Shown: positions 34,272-44,675 of the stretch, one piece after another
Layout of the letters: each line of letters opens with the position of its first letter
How positions within the stretch are numbered: the stretch's first letter is position 1
Source of the DNA: Cadophora sp. MPI-SDFR-AT-0126
Lineage: Eukaryota > Ascomycota > Leotiomycetes > Helotiales > Ploettnerulaceae
Length of the DNA stretch: 64,000 bases
Assembly: GCA_020747065.1 (NCBI GenBank)
Contig: JAGMVK010000008.1
Span: 1,612,001-1,676,000, forward strand
Reading direction: 5' to 3'
The notes under the pieces: generated by a model
What the model was told of the DNA's origin: nothing
Databases searched by the model: none
The model's input: the letters and a program-made list of their open reading frames with translations, nothing else
Position numbers and translations under genes: made by a program

Positions 34272-36507
34272 ATGTACTCGGCGCAAACAACAAACGGCGG
34301 CAATGACGGCTTGGGCACGATCAACCCCGGCGTCTTGAACTCAGGTATTACTCCCTCCTCTCCTATCGCATCGCAGCGCATCGCATGCTCGTCGCATAAA
34401 CTTGCTCGATTCGCCGGCAGAATCGCAACTTGCTTGCCGTTCTGTTGCAAACTGTTTCTCGCGGTGATGTTGAGTTATCAATGGCCACTGACTCTGGGTT
34501 CTGAAGTAGGCCAACTGTCGAACAATACCGCGACAATTACGCCAGATACCAGCCCCAACCCCAGAGGCCTCAAGCGCTCTCGTTCGCCGGATACATACGA
34601 TACGAGTGATCAGCTTGTTGGAGATGACGGTATGTGGTCGCCAATAATCGATGGTTGCGCATCTGTCTATCGCACTCCCTCGCGATCGCCATGTGCTGTG
34701 CGACTGCCAGTTATGATAACTTTACTGACAGTGTTTCATTGTAGGTGACTCAAAGCCGCGAAAGCGAGGGCGACCGATGAAGTCAAGACCTCCAGGTGTT
34801 CCAGAGAGTCCGAATCAATCATCAATGCCTCTGTCACAGATTCCTCCCCCACAAACCCCTCAGTCGCAGACTGTACCCCTCCCCTCTCAATTAACGAACA
34901 TTACCCCTACTCAAGCGTCACCGCCGAAGACCACCCCCACCAAGACTGTTATCAAGGCATTGCCAACTGTGAGAGACCATACAACCGACCAGCTGGGGCC
35001 AGAGGGAGATGAATACATTCCGCGGGAATATGACGAGGCGGGCGAGAAGAAGGTCACAGCTACCGGACAGCTTCTAGACGGGCGCGATTACAGATGCCGG
35101 ACATTCTTTGTGCCAAATAGAGGAGATAAACTGTTCATGCTAGCCACGGAGTGCGCGAGGGTCCTAGGATATCGGGATTCATACTTGCTCTTCAACAAAA
35201 ATAGGTCGTTGTACAAGATTATTGCTACACAGGCGGAGAAGGAGGATCTGATCCACCAGGAGATCCTACCATTCTCTTACCGCTCGCGACAGATTGCTAT
35301 AGTCACGGCAAGGTCCATGTTCCGACAGTTTGGAAGCAGAGTCATTGTCAATGGCCGGCGGGTACGGGATGACTACTGGGAGACCAAAGCCAAGAAGCAA
35401 GGCTTCACTGAAGAAGATCTTGCTGGAGAAAAGAGGCCGGGCGCTGCCAAAGCCAGGGACGCTGCCGCCGCCGAGGCTAATGCAAGCGCGTCCTTAACAC
35501 TGGCCCACCACGGTGACATAGTCTACAGTAACAATCCTGGGCATTTTGGCGGTGTACATCCCCAACCACAAACGGTCCAGCCAGGTCTCATGGGAATTCC
35601 AGGCGGAGCAACGACTCTTCCCATGATCACGCTGGCACCAGAGCAGCCCGACATGCGTCAAAGAGACTTCAGCAACATCCAGCGGCCCCGCCAGGAAATT
35701 ACTGGTCCAGCTTACCAGGACCGCACACAGACCAGCCCTCCACAGGAGCTTCTAACGCAAGCCCACCATGCTGCTGAGTACAACAAATCCGTGAACCTGC
35801 AACGAAACCGGAGCAGTGAGTATCTTGACCAGCGCTGGAGACAGCGCCATGAGGCTCCAGCGTCCAATATTGCACCACAGCCAGTAGGAACCAACGATGG
35901 TCTGCCACCTACTCAGGCTCTGCAATCCCCACGCACCACGCAGAGCGGCGTTCAGCAACCAAATCTTCCTCAGCAAGCTTCTCATCACATGATAGCAGCT
36001 CAATCATATTCACAGCCTCCCCATCAACCAAATCCTGTGGCCCAGACACCGATGAGAACGGCACCTCCGAGTTCCATGCGGCCAGATCAGATGGGAAGAT
36101 CGCCTGGCCTTCCACTCGGACCAAGTAACCTTGGGCAAGGAAACACGTACGGCTTCCAACAGAATCAAATGTGGCCACCTTCCCAACCCCAGCAATCTCC
36201 GCAACATTTCCCGGGGTATGCATCTCATGGTTCTCAGCAATCCCCTCATATCCAACAATCACCTCATCAGCCGCCACCACAGCTTCGCCAATCAGGAAGT
36301 AATCCTCAGATGCAGCCAGCATTGCAGTATCCAGGTATGCAAGGCATGGGCCAAGGCTATCCAGCACCAGGTCGTGGTCTCTACCAGCCTGATCAAGGTT
36401 CACAGCAGTTTATGCAACCAAACACATCTGGCCCTCAGCCTGGGCCTCAGGGCTGGGCCGGACAGCAGCCACCAGGAGGATCTGGTGGAAACTGGGGTTA
36501 TCAATGA
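34272..36507 (+). CDS. rsc7: Chromatin remodelling complex subunit RSC7/Swp82 family
   Basis: Subunit of the RSC/SWI-SNF ATP-dependent chromatin remodeller in the nucleus. Three exons: 34272-34344, 34510-34629 and 34745-36507, giving 651 residues. An AT-hook-like basic patch PRKRGRPMK sits at about 69-77. The CRC-subunit domain spans about 165-275: TATGQLLDGRDYRCRTFFVP, LATECARVLGYRDSYLLFNK, SYRSRQIAIVTARSMFRQFG and NGRRVRDDYW. The C-terminal 350 residues are a Gln/Pro-rich tail with repeated QQSPH-type blocks, as usual in filamentous ascomycete orthologues. The upstream region is unusually long and repeat-rich. Confidence 0.93.
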
Positions 36508-36843
36508 GATGGCTCTCAAAACTTACCGATTATTACGTCTTACGAACTTGACCGACAAATGAGTACATAAATACATGACATATATGTATTGTGTATGACA
36601 ATACGAATACTCAAAATAACGACATGCGAGCAACATATGCAGGAGGAGGAGAATAATGGAGGATACGGTTAATTTGTCGTTTCTGCAAGTGTCTGTCTGG
36701 TTTCATCAGGCCAGTAGAGGAGTTGGCGTCAGTAACTCATTAAGGTGGATCTCGTTTGTTTCCAGCTATGCTACTTTCTTGTACAGTACAGCTTTTTTGC
36801 GTCGTTGACATACCTCTATTTGCTTCTAATGGCTGTCGTTCAT
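36508..36843. other. RSC7 3' flank
   Basis: AT-richer sequence with several possible polyadenylation signals (aaataa/acataaata type); no gene seen. Confidence 0.4.
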
Positions 36844-37397
36844 TCAACGCTTTATCTCCTTAAGCATCGCTTTCACTTCTGGCTCAGTCTGGTACATATG
36901 GCCCAACGCTGTGGCCGTCTTCGGACTGTTGATCATTTCATTTGAGCTTTTACTGGGAAGGATCACCGTGTACTCGGCACATTTGGCATTCAAGCTTTTG
37001 GCTTGTTTGAGAGCATTGCAAGGTCTACTGGAAAGTACTTGTTTCGGGTTTGGGGTATACACATGTCTGCATTTGCATTTCATTGCATTTTGTGCAGGTA
37101 ACCGGTTTGGTTCGTTTGTCGTTGGGCCCTGGCCGGAGTTGTGGTCCTTGGGGCATATCTCCTCCTTTTCCCTTGGAGTGAAATAGGAATAATATTCTCG
37201 ATTTCTTCCCTTCAAGTCTGTGTATATGATCTTTCCAGTTGTGTCCCACAGTTCGGCGATTTTGCTACCGAGCAGCGAGGCTGGCCATAAGAGGATATAT
37301 GGAGACGTCAACAGAACATGGCATTTCGGATGATCTGCCGAATTTCGGCATCAGGCAAATTTGCTAGCTTTCCCAGCAAGCACATTTATTAAAGAGG
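36844..37397 (-). CDS. Possible small unknown gene, frame shifted near its start
   Basis: A leftward frame from about 37340 to a stop at 36844 encodes roughly 165 residues with a protein-like pattern (SPYILLWPASLLGSKIAELW, KGRNREYYSYF, LGHMYQTEPEVKAMLKEIKR). Just upstream, another frame beginning with an ATG at 37397 encodes MCLLGKLANLPDAEIRQIIR and ends at a TGA at about 37321; reading on would need a one-base shift near 37325. The C-terminal part faintly resembles the second half of an HMG box, but key aromatic positions are not convincing. Either a decayed gene or chance frames; no family claimed. Confidence 0.25.
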
Positions 37398-37841
37398 AGT
37401 CGGCATTTCGACCTGCCGTATGCGGCCTGGCTCCTCTCAATTACTCGGAAAACCACACGCGCACCAATACGAACGAGACACACGGACGAAATGCGGCGAT
37501 TTACAACAAGACATCCACAGCGATCTAGGTTAACCATATTGCGGGACCCCGCGGGGTCGTATCGGTGAACTGGTTCCTGGTCTGATGTTGCCATTTGTAT
37601 GGTGGAAATATTCGTCAGCTCCACTAAGTCCTTCACCAGGTACTTGACAGCTCGGATGTGCATGCTAATGATGTGAGCTACTTCGTGCATGGCTTGGGAT
37701 CAGTACCGACGATGAGGTTCTATTTAAGTAGACTGCCTGCTGTTCAATTACTCAAGTGAAAAATACAGGATACTGAACCAATTCGTCTTCTAGCTGATCA
37801 ATTGGATTAACGGAAGCTGTTGCTTGAAAAACAATTCGAAA
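37398..37841. other. Promoter region of the galactanase gene
   Basis: Upstream of GH53. A leftward 108-codon frame (37690-37364) overlaps it and is not supported by splice sites or a family match. Confidence 0.4.
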
Positions 37842-39420
37842 ATGCGCATCACCGCACTTCTAGCTCTTGCTCTGCCAGTGGTCTCAGCCGCATCTGTTCT
37901 TTCCAAGTAAGTACTTCATTATCCAAATTCCGAAATCAGACATTGGTATCATACAAAGACTGATTCCCTCAGATCCAGCACTCGTCCATTCTTCTACAAA
38001 GGCCACGACCTAAGCTCCCTCAAAACCCTAGAAGACGATGGCTCTATCTTCAAAGATACAGTCAGGCACAATGTCACCAGACCAGCAGAAGATATCCTAG
38101 GCGATGGCGGTATGAACACCGTTCGTCTTCGGATCTGGGTCAATCCTGTCGGTGGGACGAATGGATTGGAGTACACTATTGCTCTTGCGAAACGGTTCCA
38201 GAGGAAGGGGTATAAGATATATCTCGATTTTCACTTCTCGTGAGTTCTGGGCATGTCGATTTGAGAAGTTGGATATCTGATATGACTGAAACAGAGATTC
38301 CTGGGCGGATCCTAACAAGCAGCGTGTGTTTCCACCTGTTTTTCTTTATCGTGATCCTGGATCCAAAGCATTTCTCGGCAATGAAATTCTGACCTTCTTG
38401 GCGCTAACTTTCAAGCAGCTCCTCCAGCAGCCTGGCCAACAACCCTCAAGCCCCTCGCCTCAACCCTCCGCACCTACGTTAAATCCACGCTCATTTCCTT
38501 CAAGAAGGCCGGTATCAGTCTCGACATTGTCGCTCTCGGTAACGAGATCCGACACGGCATGCTCTGGCCCGTTGGGTACGTCGACGTTGATGTCCAGCCT
38601 TGGTCTGCTACTGTAGCAAACTTCTCAAGCCTAGCGACACTGTATCAAGCTGCGAGAGCAGGTGTTGATGATGCGATCCATGCTGGTGTGCGAAGACCAG
38701 AGGTTATGATTCATGTGGATAATGGATGGAACGTGACTTTGCAGCAGAGGTGGTATGGGGCGCTGATTGCGAATGGTGTTCCTGAAAGTGCATTCGATAC
38801 TATTGGAGTATCGTTTTATCCGTTCTACGGGTATGTATAGACCTTTAAAATGCCTTTACCCCCTGCGATATCTGACATCTGAGGACTTGAGGTTCTGAGG
38901 ATTTACCCTCTGATATCCCAACAATTCTATGGAAGATGAAACTAACTTTCACAAGCACCGCGGCAACATTCTCCAACCTCAAAACGAGTCTCAATACACT
39001 AGCAAAGCAATACCGCAAGCCTCTCCAAGTTGTCGAAACAGACTACCCAGCCATCTGTAATGGGCAGTGGAATCCCATCCCCGAGTCCTCAGAGCCCGAG
39101 ATCCCGTATAGTGTTCAGGGACAGATTACGTGGACGAAAAAGGTCATTGAGATTGTGAAGGCGGTGCCGTATGGCTTGGGGAGAGGTGTGCATTATTGGG
39201 AGCCGGCTTGGTTGAATAAGTGAGTTTTGTTCTTCATTTGAGTAGTAATTGTTGTGGGCGGGAGGAGCGATATTTGGTTGTGGATGTAACGCTGACAAGA
39301 TTTGCGAATAGTACTTCGTTGGGAAGTGACTGTAATGATGCTATCCTTTTCACGCCGGACTATAGCAACTTTCCGGAAATGGTTGGTTATTCGAGGGAAT
39401 CGGTGAATATCTTCAGGTGA
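37842..39420 (+). CDS. Secreted arabinogalactan endo-beta-1,4-galactanase (GH53)
   Basis: Hydrolyses beta-1,4-galactan side chains of pectin outside the cell. Six exons: 37842-37906, 37973-38239, 38295-38323, 38419-38830, 38956-39219 and 39312-39420, giving 381 residues with consistent phases. The signal peptide is MRITALLALALPVVSAAS. Family landmarks in order: FFYKGHDLSSLKTLEDDG, MNTVRLRIWVNP, KIYLDFHFSDSWADP, the acid/base Glu in VALGNEIRHGMLWP, IHVDNGW, SFYPFYG and the nucleophile Glu in VVETDYP, then GVHYWEPAWLN. Asn-glycosylation sites are visible (NVT, NFS). An insertion lies between SDSWADP and AAWP where the exon 3/4 junction falls (KQPPPAAWP). The complete catalytic pair suggests an active plant-wall enzyme. 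Confidence 0.92.
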
Positions 39421-40599
39421 TCTGGAGGATGTGGTAGGGTGATATAACTAAGGATAATATCTTTGGAAGGGTAGCTCATGATATTAGCTTGAGCTCCGCG
39501 AAGATTTGGAATTCAGGCCATAGACTTATCCAAAAGGATTTTGGTTACTTAAATCCCGGTCTGTCGATTCGCCTGTTCTAATACCTAGATGTTAGTTAGA
39601 CAATGAAGCGTGTGGAATATCCTGACTTGTAAATCAACATTAATTGTTGATAGCCGAGAGCATTTATCCCAGGAATAAGAAAAGGGAGGAATTCTCTCTG
39701 CAGCAACTTAGTTCTTCATACGGAGGTATACAGGGCAATGAGCCCTCTCAGAACATGACTCGATTCAGTCTGGGGAACAGCCACCGCCCTAATCAGCATA
39801 CCTTGTCAGTGAAACCAGCCGAGTCCTTGAAACCACCAAATGTTGGTATAAGGTAGAGTTCCATTGCTCATCGTGCCTATATTACAGGTAAATAGCAAAC
39901 TGAATAAGTACCCATTTCTTATTCCAGTTCTTCCCATCCCTTCGAAAAGTGCTGTGCCTCATTTCTTACATGAAGGATTTCTCGATCGTCGTTGAGACAC
40001 ACACGAACAGTTTAGTCCAATCAATATTGGCTAGAAGCACCAGGATTCAGCACCTCGCATCAGGGGGGGTTCCGAGAGCCGCCCAAGAGAGAGCCGACGT
40101 GAAGATGACTGCGATTCCCATCCCACCATCCATCGAGAGCTTGCGCCACCTACTATTTCATTTCCTTCCTTTCTACTCATTCATTCATTCTTATCACGAG
40201 TGTCATTAACGACTGTGACGTCCTTATCTGTTAATCGCTCTCGAGTTGTACATATTGCGCACCTGGTGATCCCGTTCGGATCGGCAGCTCAGTACCACTG
40301 TCGTCATCCTTTTATTGCACCTCGTCTTCCATCCTACTCCCTCGCCTTCCTCAAACAAACCCTGCAAAAATGGTCCTAGAAATACCCAGGAGGCGGTTTG
40401 TGCGCTCAGTCAACAGCAAGTATATATACGGAAGAGTAGTGAGTGGTTTCTCTCAGGAGGCGGAGGTCGACTTCGAGTCCAAGTTTGCATAGCTCTGGTC
40501 GCACCTGCATCCGCGGCCCTTCACGCAAGACAGAGATGCTGATTTGGTTCCCCGAAATAGCCACTTGTTCATACCGTCATCTTTCTGATCGAGCTCGCC
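39421..40599. other. Intergenic region
   Basis: About 1.2 kb between the galactanase and the Mpv17-type gene; small open frames only, none supported. A cat/ttc-rich stretch (about 40178-40195) is present. Confidence 0.45.
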
Positions 40600-41641
40600 A
40601 TGGTTGCAAGACTCATAGCCAAGTTCAACAGCTACTATGCTGAACGTCCAGGTATGTTTCAAAAGTGGAGAATAGAAGATACGTTTTCTAATTTCGATAC
40701 AGTGCTCACGATGATGATCACGAACGCGGTACTGGGTGGGATAGCAGACACAGTAGCACAATCGATTACCGCGATACGACTCTCAGCTCTGCGGAAGCCA
40801 GGAGGAATAACGAAGGATGATACGGCCGCTATCGAGATCCACGAGCTGGACAGGAAGAACCCCCTGATGGACCAAGAGCTCATCCCCAACTACAAAGGCC
40901 TACCTCCACCTTTCGATTTCGAGCGTTTGACGAGATTTATGGCGTATGGCTTCCTGATGGCTCCGGTGCAGTTCAAGTGGTTCCAATTCTTGTCGAGAGC
41001 TTTCCCCATAACAAAGACGAGTGCCCTCGGTCCGGCAGTGAAGATGGTCGCTTTTGATCAACTTATCTTTGCTCCTGTCGGTATGTCGTTCTCATGCTGG
41101 TGGAAAGATAGGCGGGATGCTGATCATACTTTTAGGTATCGCCACTTTCTTCACTGTGATGACAATCGCAGAGGGCGGAGGACGCCGAGCTGTGTCACAC
41201 AAGCTACGTGACATGTATCTGCCAACTTTGAAGGCAAACTTCATGGTGTGGCCTGCAGTACAGATCATCAACTTCCGCATCATGCCTATTCAGTTCCAGC
41301 TGGTACGTTTCTGTTCTATCCGAAGTATGGGCTCTATGCTGACTGTCATCATAGCCATTCGTATCCACAGTTGGTATTGCATGGACAGCTTATCTCTCTC
41401 TATCCAATGCTGCTGAAGAAGCAATGGATGCTCGGTCAGCACCTCAGTCGCCCAACATCCGTTTGCTTTGATTGATTTTTCGGTTCAGGTCAGGGCGAGT
41501 ATAGAGGACAACAAGGCATTGGGGAAACGGCGCATTAATGAAATACCGAACACGGCTTCGGACGGTCAAATGGGACTGCAATTCTTGAGGGGGACTTTCG
41601 AGAGGAATATGGACTTTATGAATGAAGGCGCAATGGTTTGA
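40600..41641 (+). CDS. Mpv17/PMP22 family membrane protein
   Basis: Four-helix inner mitochondrial or peroxisomal membrane protein family; individual functions vary (Sym1/Mpv17-like channel or tolerance factors). Five exons: 40600-40651, 40703-41080, 41136-41302, 41355-41434 and 41494-41641, giving 274 residues. The N-terminus has YYAERPVLTMMITNAVLGGIAD; an insertion of about 45 residues (DTAAIEIHELDRKNP) follows, then DFERLTRFMAYGFLMAPVQFKWF, FDQLIFAPVG, LPTLKANFMVWPAVQIINFRI and PFVSTVGIAWTAYLSL, the classic C-terminal signature. The last intron (GTCAGC donor, GGTCAG acceptor) extends the product by 49 residues; without it the protein ends after PNIRLL. Confidence 0.9.
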
Positions 41642-41993
41642 AAGTTCGAGGAGTTAAAGAACAAATTGTGTTGTTTTGACCAATTTGAAGTCCTGCAAGG
41701 CGTTTATGTGAAATTTTGCATTAAACTCGCAATATCAGCAGATTGAAGAACAAAACGAAATAATTACCTCATGCTCTTGAAGCTTCTTTAGCCCGAGATA
41801 TCTCACCATTTCATTGGTGTTCCGAGCATGTGCCGATCGAAACCACTCACCCCACCAAGATTCAATAGAGGGGCAACAGCCCACGCCTTCTTGCTTTTTG
41901 TTACATCCCCCCCTCAACGCGCGTTAAAAGCCCTTTCAAAGTTCCCAACTCTTCTCAGTACCTCACGCAATACTACGACTCACAAATATCAAA
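41642..41993. promoter_or_regulatory. PGK promoter and leader
   Basis: 352 bp before the phosphoglycerate kinase start. It includes a pyrimidine-rich block (cccccctcaacgcg) about 80 bp before the ATG and a leader rich in CT and ACA, as usual for strongly expressed fungal glycolytic genes. The start context is ATCAAAATGTC. Confidence 0.5.
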
Positions 41994-43363
41994 ATGTCTC
42001 TTTCCAACAAACTTTCAATTACTGATGTTGACCTCAAAGGGAAGCGGGTGCTGATCAGAGTAAGTTGCTTCCCTCTCGAGTACACACGACCGGTAACATG
42101 CCACTGACAGCTGCTCCGCAATATAGGTCGACTTCAACGTCCCTCTTGACTCCGATAAGAAAGTTACGAATACCCAGCGTATTGCTGGAGCTGTCCCAAC
42201 AATCAAATATGCCATTGACAATGGCGCAAAGGCCGTGGTCCTCATGTCCCATTTGGGCCGGCCAGACGGCAAGGTGCAAGCCAAATACTCCCTGAAGCCA
42301 ATCGTGCCAGAGCTCGAGAAACTCCTGGATGGAAAGAAGGTCGAATTCGCACCAGACTGTGTAGGAAAGGAGGTTGAGGATATTGTCAACAAGGCTAGCG
42401 GCGGACAAGTCGTTCTCTTAGAGAACTTGCGTTTCCACGCTGAAGAGGAGGGAAGCTACAAGGATGCTGAGGGAAAGAAAGTTAAGGCAGATAAGGCTAA
42501 GGTCGAAGAGTTCAGAAAGGGCTTGACTGCTCTGGGAGATATCTTCATCAGTAAGTTTTGCGTTGTTTTGCTCAGCTAATAGCTAATCCTTCTCAGACGA
42601 TGCTTTCGGAACTGCCCACCGCGCTCACAGCTCCATGGTCGGAATCAACCTCCCACAAAAGGCCTCCGGTTTCCTCATGAAGAAGGAGCTTGAATATTTT
42701 GCCAAAGCTCTTGAGAACCCTCAGCGTCCTTTCTTGGCTATTCTCGGAGGAGCTAAGGTCTCCGACAAGATCCAGTTGATTGACAACTTGCTCGGCAAGG
42801 TCAACAGTTTGATTATCTGCGGAGGCATGGCATTCACATTCAAGAAGACCTTGGAGAACGTCAAGATTGGAAACAGTCTGTTTGACGAGGCTGGCAGCAA
42901 GACTGTTGGTGATCTTGTTGAGAAGGCCAAGAAGAACAATGTCGAGCTTGTTCTTCCAGTCGATTACATCACCGCGGATAACTTTGCTAAGGACGCAAAG
43001 ACCGGTACTGCTACTGATGCAGAGGGTATTCCAGATGGATGGATGGGTCTTGACTGTGGCCCTAAGAGTATCGAGCTCTACAAGGATGCTATCAGCAAGG
43101 CTAAGACCATCCTCTGGAACGGTCCACCAGGAGTCTTCGAGTTCGATGCCTTTGCGAAGGGAACCAAGGCTACTCTCGATGCCGCAGTTGATGCCGCACA
43201 AAATGGCAAGATTGTCATCATCGGCGGAGGAGATACCGCAACTGTTGCTGCCAAGTACGGTGTTGAAGATAAGCTTAGCCATGTGTCAACCGGAGGTGGA
43301 GCTTCTCTCGAGCTGCTCGAAGGCAAGGAGCTTCCCGGTGTCATTGCTCTGTCGAGTAAGTAA
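41994..43363 (+). CDS. pgk1: Phosphoglycerate kinase
   Basis: Cytosolic glycolytic enzyme converting 1,3-bisphosphoglycerate and ADP to 3-phosphoglycerate and ATP. Three exons: 41994-42059, 42127-42550 and 42597-43363, giving 418 residues, the normal length. Signatures: [76 protein letters not shown] and the nucleotide-binding [13 protein letters not shown] with [13 protein letters not shown]. All expected substrate and ATP-binding motifs are present. Codon use is biased to C/G-ending codons, fitting high expression. It converges with SEM1, the stops being 260 bp apart. Confidence 0.97.
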
Positions 43364-43623
43364 ATGTATGGCAGAAACTCGGCTTCCTCTGATTCTTCAA
43401 GGCCGTCCCAGCAAGTCCAGCCTATAACGAAAAATGAAAAGTTGATGAGGCACGGCCGCACATAGCTCATATCATATCACAATCCCAATGCAAGTATCCC
43501 AAATTTTGTGTGCCCATGCGGGAGACCAGTGATGCCAATTGTATGCTACCCTTTTATGGTGATCTCTAATAAAGCCCCAAACTCCAACCAGCCATTATAT
43601 TCGTGCTCATGATCGAAATTTCG
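43364..43623. other. Convergent 3' region of PGK and SEM1
   Basis: 260 bp holding both 3' untranslated regions; no other signal seen. Confidence 0.5.
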
Positions 43624-44049
43624 TCAACGCTTCTTGCTCGCCTCAACCTTCTTGAGCTCTTCCCTAGACAACGATTAGCTTGTTGAATATACCGTATCCA
43701 GAAACTGCTTACTTCAACTGTGCAGAGAAGTCCTCGCTCGTATCATCGTCATCCCAGCTCTCCTCCCACAGATGTGTGTTGTCGCCCGGTACCTCAGTCT
43801 CTTCTTGTGTCCAGTCTGTCAAACGAATATTAGCCTCTTTCCAAGCTATGCAGCCCTTCCAGGCCACCAGTCTCCTCTCTTCTGCTGTCACAGGGAACAT
43901 TCAAACTTACTCTCAACCGGGAAGTCCTCGAACTCATCATCTTCCTCCAAAGCAGCAGTAGGTTTGTTATCCTTCGCCGATTCAGCGCTCTTGTCTGTGG
44001 CAACTGCCTTGCTGGCTGGTGCGGCGCCTGATGCTGGTGCGGCCGACAT
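43624..44049 (-). CDS. SEM1: 26S proteasome subunit SEM1/DSS1
   Basis: Small acidic intrinsically disordered protein of the proteasome lid, also in TREX-2 and BRCA2-type complexes. Three exons: 44049-43911, 43815-43713 and 43663-43624, giving 93 residues. The two conserved acidic-aromatic clusters are intact: LEEDDEFEDFPVENW (exon 1/2 junction) and HLWEESWDDDDTSEDFSAQL, followed by the basic C-terminal helix EELKKVEASKKR in the third exon. The N-terminal 30 residues are an Ala-rich extension. Intron positions and phases agree. It is too small and too fragmented by introns to stand out as an open frame. Confidence 0.95.
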
Positions 44050-44675
44050 ATTGATTGCGTGGTCCGAGACGAAGGACACCTATGGGTGATTGACGAAGGT
44101 TGATGATGTACTTCGAGAGGCTGCGCAAGGTGACGCGTTGGAGATGTTTGAGGCTGATTTGTATTTCGAGAGCTCGGCTTGAAAACGAATGCGGGCTGCA
44201 GCCGAACGAGTCAGCAAGAGACGAGACCAGACCGCAACCAAAATGGATCTAAGTCGCCGTCGGTGGCTGTACAATGACGAGGTATGGGGATCTTTCTTCT
44301 GGGTTCGAAATACTTTTAGCTTTTATGCTTACTTCTTATAAAGTTCTGATTCTCCGAAACTCGCGTTCTCGCTCTTTGCTTGGCTTTGCTTTGGAGACAT
44401 TTCCATGCCACCTTTTGACTCGTTTAGAATCGGCGCCGCTTCACTACGTTGCTGACTGTGCAACCATTTCTCTCCCCAACAACTATCTCAACCACAGAAA
44501 TGCACTATAACCAGTCTTTTAGTAAAACAGTTTATGTTGTATCTTAAGCAAGCTACAGCTAGAGAAAGCTACGTTGTCTCCAGACCACATGAGATTCGTT
44601 CCCGTCTGATCCGGGCGGACCGCGGAAGTATATACTCCCCCAGGAATTAAGCCACGTGCCATACCCAAGTACAAC
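44050..44675. promoter_or_regulatory. Divergent promoter region of SEM1 and IML2
   Basis: 626 bp between divergent genes. A possible tiny spliced gene is listed separately inside it. Confidence 0.4.
44243..44547 (+). CDS. Possible short spliced ORF of unknown function
   Basis: Exon 44243-44281 (MDLSRRRWLYNDE) could join 44428-44547 (NRRRFTTLLTVQPFLS and on to a TAA) through a 146-nt intron with GTATGG donor and GTTTAG acceptor, giving 52 residues in phase. No family is recognised and the intron signals are average. It may equally be part of the IML2 leader. Confidence 0.2.

Noticed and set aside
35909..36403. 164-codon frame antisense to the RSC7 Gln/Pro tail
   Set aside because: Created by the repetitive Gln codons on the opposite strand.
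37364..37690. 108-codon leftward frame starting MHEVAHIIS
   Set aside because: Within the galactanase promoter; HEVAH looks like a metalloprotease motif by chance, with nothing else of such a domain around it.
42593..43282. 229-codon open frame antisense to phosphoglycerate kinase
   Set aside because: Mirror of a strongly codon-biased gene; no domain and no independent signals.
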